A stretch of 64,000 bases of DNA from CAYMYN01 sp964394665. Its GTDB lineage: Bacteria > Planctomycetota > UBA1135 > GCA-002686595. The stretch is taken from contig CAYMYN010000012.1 of NCBI GenBank assembly GCA_964394665.1, positions 1 through 64,000 of the forward strand. Direction: 5' to 3'. Within the stretch, counting starts at the first letter, position 1. The number at the start of each line of letters is the position of its first letter. This document shows positions 17,990 through 26,048 of this stretch, one piece after another. Position numbers and translations under genes: made by a program. The notes under the pieces were generated by a model. That model was not told the DNA's origin, made no database searches, and saw nothing but the letters and a program-made list of their open reading frames with translations.

Positions 17990-18772
17990 TCAACGGTGCG
18001 TCAGGGCCCGCGCGGCCGGCGGGTCGAGCAGCACGCGCACGTCGGCGTGGCCGCGCAGGAAACTCGCCGGGACCGCCGGCCCGACCGGACCCTCCAGCGC
18101 GCGGGCCACGACGTCGGCCTTGTGCGCGCCGAAGGCCAGCACGCGCAGGGCCCGCGCCTCGAGGATCGTGGCGATGCCCATCGTGATCGCGCGCCGCGGG
18201 ACCTCTTCGCCCGCTGGGAAGTCGCGCGCGTTGGCCGCGCGTGTCTCGGGGGCGAGCTCGACGACGCGCGTGCGCGAGTCGCGCTCGCTGCCCGGCTCGT
18301 TGAAGGCCAGGTGCCCGTTGGGTCCGACGCCGAGCAGCAGCAGATCGATCCCGCCGGCGGCCTGGATCGCCCGCTCGTAGGCCAGCGCGGCCTCGTCCGC
18401 GCGCGCGCCGTCGACGTCGCTGGGTGGCAGGTGCACGCGCCGCGGATCGAGGCCCAGGGGCTGGACGACGTGGCGCTCGACGTAGGCGCGGAAACTCGCG
18501 GGGTGATCGGGGGCCAGGCCCAGGTACTCGTCCAGGTTGAAGGTCGTCAGGCGCGCGAAGGACAGGCCCGCCGCCGCGCGCCGCGCGAGCTCGCGATAGA
18601 CCCCCAGGGGCGTGCTGCCCGTGGCCAGGCCGAGCACGGGCGCCGCCGCGCCGCGCACGAGCGACTCGATCTCGTCCGCCACCCAGCGCGCCGCGCACTC
18701 CGCATCCGGCGCGACGCACACCGGACCCGGTCCATGTCCCGTGCGCTCCTGGGCTCCTCGCTCGATGACCAT
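17990..18772 (-). CDS. nagB: Glucosamine-6-phosphate deaminase
   Basis: The 260-residue length and motifs fit NagB: 'VLGLATGSTPLGVYRELARR' (substrate phosphate loop), 'LTTFNLDEYLGLAPDHPASFRAYV' (contains the catalytic Asp), 'IDLLLLGVGPNGHLAFNEPGS' (catalytic Asp/His region) and 'RAITMGIATILEARALRVLAFGAHKA'. The enzyme converts glucosamine-6-phosphate to fructose-6-phosphate and ammonia in the cytosol, the entry step of amino-sugar catabolism. No nagA or nagE is adjacent. A sugar-kinase-like gene with a symporter at 29719-32585 might supply the pathway, but that link is inference. Confidence 0.93.
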   Translation of the reverse strand: MVIERGAQERTGHGPGPVCVAPDAECAARWVADEIESLVRGAAAPVLGLATGSTPLGVYRELARRAAAGLSFARLTTFNLDEYLGLAPDHPASFRAYVERHVVQPLGLDPRRVHLPPSDVDGARADEAALAYERAIQAAGGIDLLLLGVGPNGHLAFNEPGSERDSRTRVVELAPETRAANARDFPAGEEVPRRAITMGIATILEARALRVLAFGAHKADVVARALEGPVGPAVPASFLRGHADVRVLLDPPAARALTHR

Positions 18773-18997
18773 CGGCGGAGGATTCTAGCAGCCAGTCGAA
18801 GAACTCCCTGCCGCGGCGGGGCGGTCCTCACCGCGCCGACCGGCTCCGCTCGCTCGGGCGCGATGCAGCGCGGGGTCGGCGGCGGCCCCCGGCCGGGTGT
18901 CGCCCGGGTCGACTCCTGCCCGGCGGCGTTCGAGGGCAGGTCCGCCCGAGCCTTCGGGTGCGCGCCGGCAGCTCGACCGCGGGGGCGCCGAGTTTTT

Positions 18998-19015
18998 GTC
19001 AACCGAATGGTTGAC
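18998..19015. promoter_or_regulatory. Inverted-repeat operator of the ArsR-type regulator
   Basis: GTCAACC, spacer GAAT, GGTTGAC: a perfect 7-bp inverted repeat ending 20 bp before the regulator's start codon. ArsR-family repressors usually bind such AT-centred inverted repeats and autoregulate. Position and symmetry make this the likely operator of the ArsR/AHSA1 operon. Confidence 0.7.
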
Positions 19016-19034
19016 GAACGCACGGCCCGCGCGG

Positions 19035-19394
19035 ATGCTCAACGACATGGTTGCGAATGCGCTCCTCGACGCCACCTTCCACGCCCTCGCCCATCCCACG
19101 CGTCGGGCCATGCTGGCCCTGCTTGCCAAGGGCGAGCGGACGGTCGGGGAGCTGGCGGCGCCCTTCGACGTGTCGCTCGCGGCCTCGTCCAAGCACGTGC
19201 AGGTGCTCGAGCGCGCCCGGCTCGTGCGGCGGCGCGTCGTCGGGCGGACCCACACCTGTCGCCTCGACCCCAAGCCCCTGAAGCAGGCCCTGGAGTGGAC
19301 CGAGTCCTTCCGGGCCCTGTGGGAGCCCAACTTCCAGCGCCTCGACGCCTTGCTCGAGGAGCTGAAGGGCTCGGGCACCAAGGGCAAGCGGTGA
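19035..19394 (+). CDS. ArsR-family transcriptional regulator
   Basis: The 119-residue protein starts at ATG 19035 (an ATG at 19047 is also possible). It is a single winged-helix domain: 'FHALAHPTRRAMLALLAKGERTVGELAAPFDVSLAASSKHVQVLERARLV' is the helix-turn-helix core, followed by the wing 'RRRVVGRTHTCRLDPKPL'. No Cys-Val-Cys metal motif is present, which places it in the non-metal SdpR/AHSA1-partner group. It is followed 56 bp later by an AHSA1-domain gene, a very common pairing in which the regulator represses its own operon. The palindrome at 18998-19015 is its probable operator. Confidence 0.9.
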   Translation: MLNDMVANALLDATFHALAHPTRRAMLALLAKGERTVGELAAPFDVSLAASSKHVQVLERARLVRRRVVGRTHTCRLDPKPLKQALEWTESFRALWEPNFQRLDALLEELKGSGTKGKR

Positions 19395-19450
19395 GCCCGG
19401 CGGCGCTCGCTCACGAACGAAGTCCTTCACCACACCCAGGAGAACCCGAC

Positions 19451-19948
19451 ATGCAATTCGATCCCCACTTCCGCGTCACGGCCCATGGTGAGCACGAGAT
19501 CCACATCGAGCGCGAGTTCGCCGCGCCCCGCGAGCTCGTGTACCGCGCGATGAGCGAGCCCGAGCTCCTCGCCCGCTGGATGACCGGTCCTCCGGGCTGG
19601 TCCATGGTCGAGTGCACGAACGACGTGCGCGTGGGCGGTGCGTTCCGCCACGTGTGGCACGGCGAGGGCGGTGCCGCGATGTCGATGGGCGGCGTGTACC
19701 GCGAGGTCGAGGCGCCGGCGCGACTCGTGCGCACCGAACGCTTCGACTTCGGCTGCGAGGCGCAGGCCGCCGAGCAGGTCGCCACCCTCGAGCTCTTCGA
19801 GGCCGGCGGTCGCACGCGGGTACGGATCTCGGTCGCGTTCCCCTCGCGCGAGGCCCGCGACGCGGCCCTGGCCTCGGGAATGGAGCAGGGCATCGGCGCG
19901 GGATACGCGCGCCTCGACGGCCTGCTCGCCGAGCCCGCGCGTCGCTGA
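19451..19948 (+). CDS. SRPBCC (AHSA1/START-like) domain protein
   Basis: The 165-residue protein starts at ATG 19451 after AGGAG. It is a single AHSA1 domain: 'IEREFAAPRELVYRAMSEPELLARWM', 'VRVGGAFRHVWHGEGG', 'MGGVYREVEAPARLVRTERF', 'GGRTRVRISVAFPSREARDAAL', then a C-terminal helix. Such domains form a hydrophobic cavity for small ligands; the biochemical role of those paired with ArsR regulators is generally unknown. Cytosolic; probably co-transcribed with the regulator. Confidence 0.88.
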   Translation: MQFDPHFRVTAHGEHEIHIEREFAAPRELVYRAMSEPELLARWMTGPPGWSMVECTNDVRVGGAFRHVWHGEGGAAMSMGGVYREVEAPARLVRTERFDFGCEAQAAEQVATLELFEAGGRTRVRISVAFPSREARDAALASGMEQGIGAGYARLDGLLAEPARR

Positions 19949-20064
19949 GCCGCCGCAGGCCTGCCCCAGGTCGCCACGGGGACATTGCGTGCGGCGCGGC
20001 GTGGCTCGGCGGCCGGCCGTGCAACACTCTCGGGCGCGGTTCCTTCCGGAGTGTGGACGCCCCC

Positions 20065-23000
20065 GTGAATCCCCCTCCCCGCCCCGATCCCCGCGAGTTG
20101 CTGGCCCACGCGGCCTGGCTCGAGGACCTGGCCCGGCACCTGGTCGGGCCGGGGGCGGCGCAGGACCTGGTGCAGGACACCTACACCATCGCGCTGCGCA
20201 GGGCGCCGGTGCAGGAGGGTTCGCTGCGCGCTTGGCTCGCGACGGTGTTGCGGCGCCTCTCGCGCGATCGGCTGCGCGCCGAGGCCAATCGCCGCGCGCG
20301 GAACGAACTCGCCGCCCGCGGGGAGGCTCTCGCGGGCAGCGACGAGACGGTCGCCCGCGCGGAGGTGCAGCGGCTCGTGCTGAACGCCGTGCTCGCGTTG
20401 GAGGAGCCCTACCGCGGCACGGTCCTGCTGCGCTACTTCGAGGGTCTCTCCGCGGCCGAGATCGCGCGCCGCCAGGACGTGCCCGCGGCCACGGTGCGCT
20501 CGCGCCTGGCGCGGGGCCTCGCGCAGTTGCGCGCCGATCTCGATCGGCGCCATGGGGGGGACGGGGCGGGCTGGGTGCAGGCGCTCGCGCCCGTCCTCGG
20601 GTCGGGCGCGGGTTTCGGATGGAGCGGCGCAGGGCTGCTCGCGGGAGCCACGATCATGAAAGTCCTCGTCCTCTCGGTGTGCGCGGCGGCGGGCGTGCTG
20701 GGCCTCGGCGGATACCTGTGGTTGCGCGAGGCGCCGCGCTCCGCGGCGCCGATGGCGCGCGCTGTGGCACCCGCTGGCGCCGTCGCCCCGGTGGGCGGCA
20801 TGGCGGCGATGCCCGTGGATTCGCCCGACCGGCTCCCCGCGCAGGGCACGCCGCGCGCGGAGGCGACGCCCGTGGTCGCGGCGCCCACGGGCGGGGCGAC
20901 GCTCGTGGGACGTCTGCTCCTGCCGGGCGGCGGGCCCGCACCGGAGGTCGCGCTCTCGCTCTCCGCCCAACCCCTGCGCGCCCGCGGCGCAGCGAGTTGG
21001 CGCAAGCTCGAGGGCGCGAGCGGTCCGGACGGGCGCTTCGAGTTCGCCTTCGACCCCCGCTCCGTGCGCTCGCTCGAGCTGCGGGCCGAGGCGCCGGGCC
21101 TCGTACCACGCCGTTGGTCGTGGCCGACGATCTCCCCCGGGGAACGGGTCGACCTGGGGGACGTCGAGCTCGAGCGCGCGGCCACCCTCGAGGTCCGCAT
21201 CGTCGACGCGCGGGGTCGCCCCGTGGGCCAGGGATGGAGCGTGCAACTCGAGGCCGTGTCGGCCGGCCCGCGGCGCAACGAGCGCGTCCCACCGGCCACC
21301 CTCCGGGCGCGCTTCGAGGGCTTGGCGGCGGGCTCGTACACGCTCACGGCGTGGAACTCCGATGGAACGCCGATCCCCGCGCGCTCGATCGAGCTCCTGG
21401 CCGGGGAGCGGCGCGAACTCGAGCTGCTCCACGACGGCCCTTCGCCGCTCGAGCGCATCGCGATCTCGCCGCGGCTGGAGGGCGGCATCCAGACCCCCGT
21501 GCTCGGCGAGGGCGCCTTCCTCCTGCGCGGCGAGGGCCTCGAGCTACGCTCCCACATCGCGGGGTCCCGATCGTCCTTCGCCCGCCTGCACGTGTTCGAC
21601 GGCCTCCCGCCGGGTTCCTACGAGGTCGTGCTCGATGCACCCTGCTTCGAGCCCTGGGGCGTCGTGGGCGTCGCGCCCGGCGAGACCCTACGGCCGCGGC
21701 TGCGCGGAACCGGCGCCCTGGCGCTCGAGGTCGTGGACGGCGCGAGCGGCCGCTTGCGCGAGGACTACGCCCTGCTCGTGGCTCTCGAGTACTCCGACCC
21801 CGCGGGCCGGACCACGTCGCGCAGCCAGGCCAATCGCTGGGGTCCGACGGACGGGCCGCCGCCCGGCCACGTGTACGCGGGCCTGCCCTGCGCGGGCCTC
21901 GTGTTGCGGGTCGAGGTCCCCGGCGCGCCCGCGCAGGAGCTGCGCGAGCCCCCGCTGGCGCCGGGCGAGACGCGCCGCGTGCGGGTCGACGTCCAGGGCT
22001 CCGCCCGCATCGCGGGTCGGGTCACCGACGCGGGCGGGCGTCCGATTCCCGGCGCGAAGGTCCAGGTCGGTCCCGCGCGCGGGGGGCCGGTGGGGGAGTG
22101 GGAGCTGCGCGTGGCGGCCGCGGAGGCGTCCGATCGACCGCGCCTCGAAACGGTCAGCGCTCCGGACGGCACCTTCACCCTCGAGGGCCTGCGGCCGGGA
22201 TCCGTCGCCGTGCACGCCATCCGCGACGCGTGGCAGGTGGCGAGCGTCGACGAGCTCGAGCTGGTCGCGGGACGGACGCACGAGGTCGTCCTGGTGCTCC
22301 CGGCTCCGGCGCGCCTCGAGGGACGGGTGAACGGCGGCGCGGGCTGGGCCAGCGGGATCCTGCTGGTCGTGACCCCCTCGCAGCCGCAGCGCGTGCACGA
22401 TCGTCTGCGGCCACCGACCGACCACTTCCTGGTGCCGATCGGCACCGATGGGACCTTCGCCTCCGGACCCCTGCCGGCGGGCCGTGCCGCCCTCTCGTTG
22501 CTCGCCTCGGGCTCGGTGGTGCGGCCCGACGGCGCGCGCGAGCGGCAGGACGTGTTCCACTCCGAGCTCGAGCTGGTCTCCGGGGAGGTGCTCGCGTTGG
22601 AGCTCGATCTCTCCGCGTTCCGACCCGGCGCGCTCCACATCCAGGTGCAGGCGCCCCAGTCGCGGGGCACCGCCGCGCAACCGCGCATCCAGGCCCACCG
22701 CGTGGGCGACCCGTTCGCCGCCCGCGGCGCGCGTTTCGACGCCGGCGGCCTGGCGCGCATCGGTCCGCTGCTCCCCGGTGAGTACCAACTCGCCCTGCAG
22801 ATCCCCGGCTCCCGCGCCTTCCAGTCCCTGGCCGGCGTCGTCCGCGTCGGCCCGGGCGAGACGGTGCGGCGCACGGTCTCCGTGGCCCCCGTGACCGCGA
22901 CCCTGCGGGCGCTCGCCGCGCACGACGGGCAGCCCCTGGCTGGGAGCACCCTCGGGCTGCGATCGCCCTACGGCGGCGGCCGGCGCGTGCCGCTCGACGA

Positions 23001-23151
23001 GCACGGCGAGGCGCGGCTCGAGCTGCTCCCCGGACCCTACTTCGCCCGCCTGGTCGATACCCCCAGCGGCCGAGTGGGCGAGGAGATCGAGTTCCTCTGG
23101 ACCCCCGCCGGCCCCGTGCCCGAGCCCCTGCGCGTCCCCATTCCAGACTGA
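20065..23151 (+). CDS. ECF sigma factor fused to a membrane anchor and large extracytoplasmic region
   Basis: From GTG 20065 (GGAG 13 nt upstream; GTG 20053 is the alternative) the product is 1,028 residues. Residues about 11-78 are sigma region 2 ('DLVQDTYTIALRR...LRAWLATVLRRLSRDRLR'); about 107-158 are region 4 ('EPYRGTVLLRYFEGLSAAEIARRQDVPAATVRSRLARGLAQL'). A single membrane segment follows (about 197-219, MKVLVLSVCAAAGVLGLGGYL), then an Ala/Pro linker and roughly 800 residues of repeated carboxypeptidase-regulatory-like/SpaA-like beta domains ('GRFEFAFDP', 'VDARGRPVGQ', 'VTDAGGRPIPGAKVQVG', 'GTFTLEGLRPG'). The protein thus joins a promoter-recognition unit in the cytosol to an extracytoplasmic sensor or structural part. 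Release could need proteolysis. No anti-sigma gene is adjacent. Confidence 0.85.
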   Translation: MNPPPRPDPRELLAHAAWLEDLARHLVGPGAAQDLVQDTYTIALRRAPVQEGSLRAWLATVLRRLSRDRLRAEANRRARNELAARGEALAGSDETVARAEVQRLVLNAVLALEEPYRGTVLLRYFEGLSAAEIARRQDVPAATVRSRLARGLAQLRADLDRRHGGDGAGWVQALAPVLGSGAGFGWSGAGLLAGATIMKVLVLSVCAAAGVLGLGGYLWLREAPRSAAPMARAVAPAGAVAPVGGMAAMPVDSPDRLPAQGTPRAEATPVVAAPTGGATLVGRLLLPGGGPAPEVALSLSAQPLRARGAASWRKLEGASGPDGRFEFAFDPRSVRSLELRAEAPGLVPRRWSWPTISPGERVDLGDVELERAATLEVRIVDARGRPVGQGWSVQLEAVSAGPRRNERVPPATLRARFEGLAAGSYTLTAWNSDGTPIPARSIELLAGERRELELLHDGPSPLERIAISPRLEGGIQTPVLGEGAFLLRGEGLELRSHIAGSRSSFARLHVFDGLPPGSYEVVLDAPCFEPWGVVGVAPGETLRPRLRGTGALALEVVDGASGRLREDYALLVALEYSDPAGRTTSRSQANRWGPTDGPPPGHVYAGLPCAGLVLRVEVPGAPAQELREPPLAPGETRRVRVDVQGSARIAGRVTDAGGRPIPGAKVQVGPARGGPVGEWELRVAAAEASDRPRLETVSAPDGTFTLEGLRPGSVAVHAIRDAWQVASVDELELVAGRTHEVVLVLPAPARLEGRVNGGAGWASGILLVVTPSQPQRVHDRLRPPTDHFLVPIGTDGTFASGPLPAGRAALSLLASGSVVRPDGARERQDVFHSELELVSGEVLALELDLSAFRPGALHIQVQAPQSRGTAAQPRIQAHRVGDPFAARGARFDAGGLARIGPLLPGEYQLALQIPGSRAFQSLAGVVRVGPGETVRRTVSVAPVTATLRALAAHDGQPLAGSTLGLRSPYGGGRRVPLDEHGEARLELLPGPYFARLVDTPSGRVGEEIEFLWTPAGPVPEPLRVPIPD

Positions 23152-23406
23152 CGCCGGGCGGCGCGGAGCTCGCGGACCCGATCCCGCTCCGGAATGGCCG
23201 CCTTCCTCCGGCACGAATCGCGCGCGCGGAAGCGGACACTCGCACCGCGATTCCGGCCCGAGCGTCCCGGATTCAAGAATGCGTGATTCGCGTTCGGGAG
23301 CGTGGGCCGCGCCCCTCGATGGCCCGCTCGAGACCCCCGGATTTCGACGGGGTCCCAAGTGGCGGGACCGCGGGGGCATTGGGGAAGACCCATTCGAGGA
23401 GATTCC

Positions 23407-24528
23407 ATGTCCAAGGACGACCTTCAACTGCAAGCGCTGCAGGCCTCGTTGGCCGACATCGGCAAGCCCTGGGAAGCGGGCGAGACGTCGATCAGCGCCC
23501 TCGCGCCGGACGAACGGCAGGCTCGGCTCGGCTACACCCCTGGCCCGGGGGACCCGAGCCTCGAGGAGGCGGCCCAGATGGCCCACCTCAATCTGGTGGC
23601 CTTCGAGGCCGCGCTGGCATCCAGCAGCGCCTTCGGTGCGCCGGCCCAATTCGACCTGCGCAACGTGAGCGGCAAGAACTTCGTGACCCCGGTCAAGAAC
23701 CAGGGCGGCTGCGGCTCGTGCGTGGCCTTCGGCGCCGTGGCCACGGTCGAGACCACCTACCGGCGCCAGCGCAACGACGCGAACCTCGCCATCGATCTCA
23801 GCGAAGCGCATCTCTTCTACTGCCATGCCCGCAGCGAGGGGCGGCGCTGCGGAGGCAGCGCGGGCGGATGGTGGCCCGCGAAGGCCTTCGACGCCTTCCG
23901 CGACAAGGGCGTCGTCGACGAGGCTTGCTACCCCTATACGCCCGGCGATCAGGACTGCACTGGGCTGTGTTCGACGAGCGCCAGCCGACTGTGGAAGGTC
24001 AAGGGCTGGAAGCGCCTCACGAAGCCCGCCGACATGAAGGACTGGCTGGCGACCAAGGGCGCCCTTTCGGCCTGCTTCACGGTCTACACGGACTTCTTCA
24101 GCTACAAGACCGGCGTCTACAAACGCGTCAGCGGCAAGGTCGAGGGCGGCCACTGCGTGTGCGTCGTGGGCTACGACGACGCTGGGAAGTACTGGATCTG
24201 CAAGAACTCCTGGGGCACGGGCTGGGGCGACGGAGGCTACTTCAAGATCGCCTACGGCGAGGTCGGCATCGACGCCTACATGGACGCGGCCGAGACCGTG
24301 CTCGAGCCCGCCTGGCAGCGCGACAAGCGCATCACGGGCCTGTGGGCGATCAATCAGGACCGCAATGCCTGGGCCTACGTCAAGGACCTGGGCTGGAGGC
24401 GCGTGTACTCCAAGGACGACAGCGCGTTCTACGCGCTGCTCACGCAGCTCGCCGCGGCCAAGGCCGCCAATCGGCGGGTGGACATCCGCCAGGACGGCAA
24501 CGTCATCGTCGAGCTCTACGTCTTCTGA
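23407..24528 (+). CDS. Papain-family (C1A) cysteine protease with extra C-terminal domain
   Basis: The 373-residue protein starts at ATG 23407. Residues about 80-300 form a C1A peptidase: 'VTPVKNQGGCGSCVAFGAVATVE' holds the oxyanion Gln99 and catalytic Cys105 (papain has CGSCWAF; here CVAF), 'GGHCVCVVGYDD' holds His249, and 'YWICKNSWGTGWGDGGYFKI' holds Asn267. The N-terminal 79 residues could be a short propeptide; no signal peptide is visible, so the enzyme is probably cytosolic or exported by an unknown route. Residues 307-373 ('KRITGLWAINQDRNAWAY...DGNVIVELYVF') are a separate domain that recurs in the next protein. A chagasin-type inhibitor gene lies two genes downstream. Confidence 0.9.
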   Translation: MSKDDLQLQALQASLADIGKPWEAGETSISALAPDERQARLGYTPGPGDPSLEEAAQMAHLNLVAFEAALASSSAFGAPAQFDLRNVSGKNFVTPVKNQGGCGSCVAFGAVATVETTYRRQRNDANLAIDLSEAHLFYCHARSEGRRCGGSAGGWWPAKAFDAFRDKGVVDEACYPYTPGDQDCTGLCSTSASRLWKVKGWKRLTKPADMKDWLATKGALSACFTVYTDFFSYKTGVYKRVSGKVEGGHCVCVVGYDDAGKYWICKNSWGTGWGDGGYFKIAYGEVGIDAYMDAAETVLEPAWQRDKRITGLWAINQDRNAWAYVKDLGWRRVYSKDDSAFYALLTQLAAAKAANRRVDIRQDGNVIVELYVF

Positions 24529-24556
24529 TCCTCCACCCGAACCAACGATCCAGACC

Positions 24557-24952
24557 ATGTCCGATTCCAAACTCACCGAGCAAGCACCCGAGTTCCTGCC
24601 GCCGGCGGACGACGCCGCGCAATCCCAGGATGGAGAGGGCGGCGCGGGCCCCAGCCTCTCCCCGCCGAACGAGGAGCTGGCCGCGGCCTCCGCCGCTCCG
24701 GAGGGCCCGTCCGCGGCGACGTCCGCGGCCGCGACCTGGACCAAGGGCAAGAAGCTCTCCGCGCTCTGGTCCCGCGACCAGACGCGCAACGCCTTCCTGC
24801 ACGACGCGGGCGGCAAGTGGCGCAAGCTGAGCAACAAGAACACGACCTCGTTCGTCGCGCTCAACCTGCTCGCGAGCCACGCCCACCAGACCGGCCGCAC
24901 GCTCGACTTCAAGGAGGACGGCGGCCAGATCGTCGAGATCTACGCCTGGTGA
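24557..24952 (+). CDS. Small protein sharing the protease's C-terminal domain
   Basis: The 131-residue protein starts at ATG 24557, 28 bp after the protease stop. Residues 1-60 are disordered (Ala/Ser/Pro/Glu-rich). Residues 66-131 align without gaps to residues 308-373 of the upstream protease: LW at 70-71, Q75, RNA at 77-79, KWR at 87-89 (GWR in the protease), F99, AL at 101-102, R114, DG at 121-122 and IVE...Y near the end. I recognise no named family. The second copy of this domain could target both proteins to one partner, or act as a competitor, substrate or cofactor of the protease. No signal peptide and no catalytic residues are evident. Confidence 0.75.
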   Translation: MSDSKLTEQAPEFLPPADDAAQSQDGEGGAGPSLSPPNEELAAASAAPEGPSAATSAAATWTKGKKLSALWSRDQTRNAFLHDAGGKWRKLSNKNTTSFVALNLLASHAHQTGRTLDFKEDGGQIVEIYAW

Positions 24953-25070
24953 GCGGCTCCGGGCCACACGCCGCGCGGCCCGCCCGGAGCGACTCCGGGC
25001 GGGTCGCGCCCACCTCCCCGACCGGGCTAGCATCGTCGTCGACCCGCGCGGAGCGTGGGCCCCAAGCGCC

Positions 25071-25394
25071 ATGAACGTGATCCAGCTCGGAGCGTCCGAC
25101 CAAGGCCGTCATCTGGTCCTCTCCGCCGAGGACGTGGTGCGCGTGCGGCTCGAGGAGAACCCCACGACCGGCTTCCGCTGGCGCGTCCGACCCGGCACGG
25201 GCGCCGGCCTGGTCGCCTGCGGGGACGACTTCGTCCCGGTCGGTGGCGACGCCGTCGGCGCCGGCGGCGAGCGCCAGCTCTCCTTCCGACCCGAGCGCGC
25301 CGGCACCGTGCGCCTCGAGCTGGAGCTGGTCCAGGCCTGGCAACCACAGGACCCGCGCGGTTCCTTCGAGGTCACGCTCGAGCGCCGTCCTTGA
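25071..25394 (+). CDS. Chagasin-family (I42) cysteine-protease inhibitor
   Basis: The 107-residue protein starts at ATG 25071. It has the chagasin loops in order: NPTTGF at 30-35 (loop L4, the wedge that enters the active site of papain-family enzymes), a Gly-rich loop 'AVGAGGERQLSFRP' (L2) and 'LELVQAWQPQDP' (L6, where RPW is usual). The family inhibits C1A peptidases by blocking the cleft. No signal peptide is present, matching the signal-less protease two genes upstream. The 118-bp gap to the previous gene allows either an operon or a separate promoter. Confidence 0.85.
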   Translation: MNVIQLGASDQGRHLVLSAEDVVRVRLEENPTTGFRWRVRPGTGAGLVACGDDFVPVGGDAVGAGGERQLSFRPERAGTVRLELELVQAWQPQDPRGSFEVTLERRP

Positions 25395-25457
25395 AGCTCG
25401 CGCGGGCCGCCGCGCCCGACGGCGGCTGGCGGGAGGGCGTGGTACCCTGCGCTGCCT

Positions 25458-26048
25458 ATGGGGGGGCCAGGGCCGGAGCCGACCGCACACCTGCTGCGCA
25501 AGTGGTCGGAGGGCGACGCGCGGGCTGGCGACGAGCTTTGCCGGCGGATCCACGCCGACCTCTCCGAGCGGGCCCACGCCCTGCTGCTGCGGGCGGGCCG
25601 CCCGGCGCCGATGGCGACCGACTCCCTGATCCAAGCCGCGTGGCTGCGGCTCCTCGGACCGGAGCCCGGCGTCGGCGCGGGCGATCGCGACCACTTCCTG
25701 CGCCTGGCCGTGCGCGCCATGCGCTCGGTGATCGTCGACCGCGCCCGGGCCCAGGGAGCGCGCAAGCGCGGCGACGGGGCGCGGCGCGTCCCGTTCGCGG
25801 ACCTGGACCAGCCCCTGCCCCCCGACCGGGACTTCGTCCTGGACCTCGACGCGGCCCTCACGCGCCTCGCCCGGCTCGACGGGCGCCGCCATCAGGTGGC
25901 CGAGCTGCGCCTGTTCGGCGACCTCGAGCACGGGGAGATCGCGCGCCTCCTGGACCTCTCCACGCGCACCGTGGAGCGCACCTGGCGCGCGACCCGCGCC
26001 TGGCTCGAGCGCGAGCTCGAGTCGGCCACCGGGCGGGAGGGGGCGTGA
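25458..26048 (+). CDS. ECF-type RNA polymerase sigma factor (TIGR02999-like)
   Basis: The 196-residue protein shows 'HLLRKWSEGDARAGDELCRRIHADLSERAHALL' at the N-terminus, 'DSLIQAAWLRLLG' (region 2.1-2.2), 'DHFLRLAVRAMRSVIVDRARAQGARKRG' (2.3-2.4) and region 4 'VAELRLFGDLEHGEIARLLDLSTRTVERTWRATRAWLERELE'. This pattern is the ECF group abundant in Planctomycetes and Acidobacteria and often paired with Ser/Thr kinases. Its stop overlaps the kinase start (GTGA), so the two are translationally coupled and the kinase probably controls the sigma factor. Confidence 0.9.
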   Translation: MGGPGPEPTAHLLRKWSEGDARAGDELCRRIHADLSERAHALLLRAGRPAPMATDSLIQAAWLRLLGPEPGVGAGDRDHFLRLAVRAMRSVIVDRARAQGARKRGDGARRVPFADLDQPLPPDRDFVLDLDAALTRLARLDGRRHQVAELRLFGDLEHGEIARLLDLSTRTVERTWRATRAWLERELESATGREGA

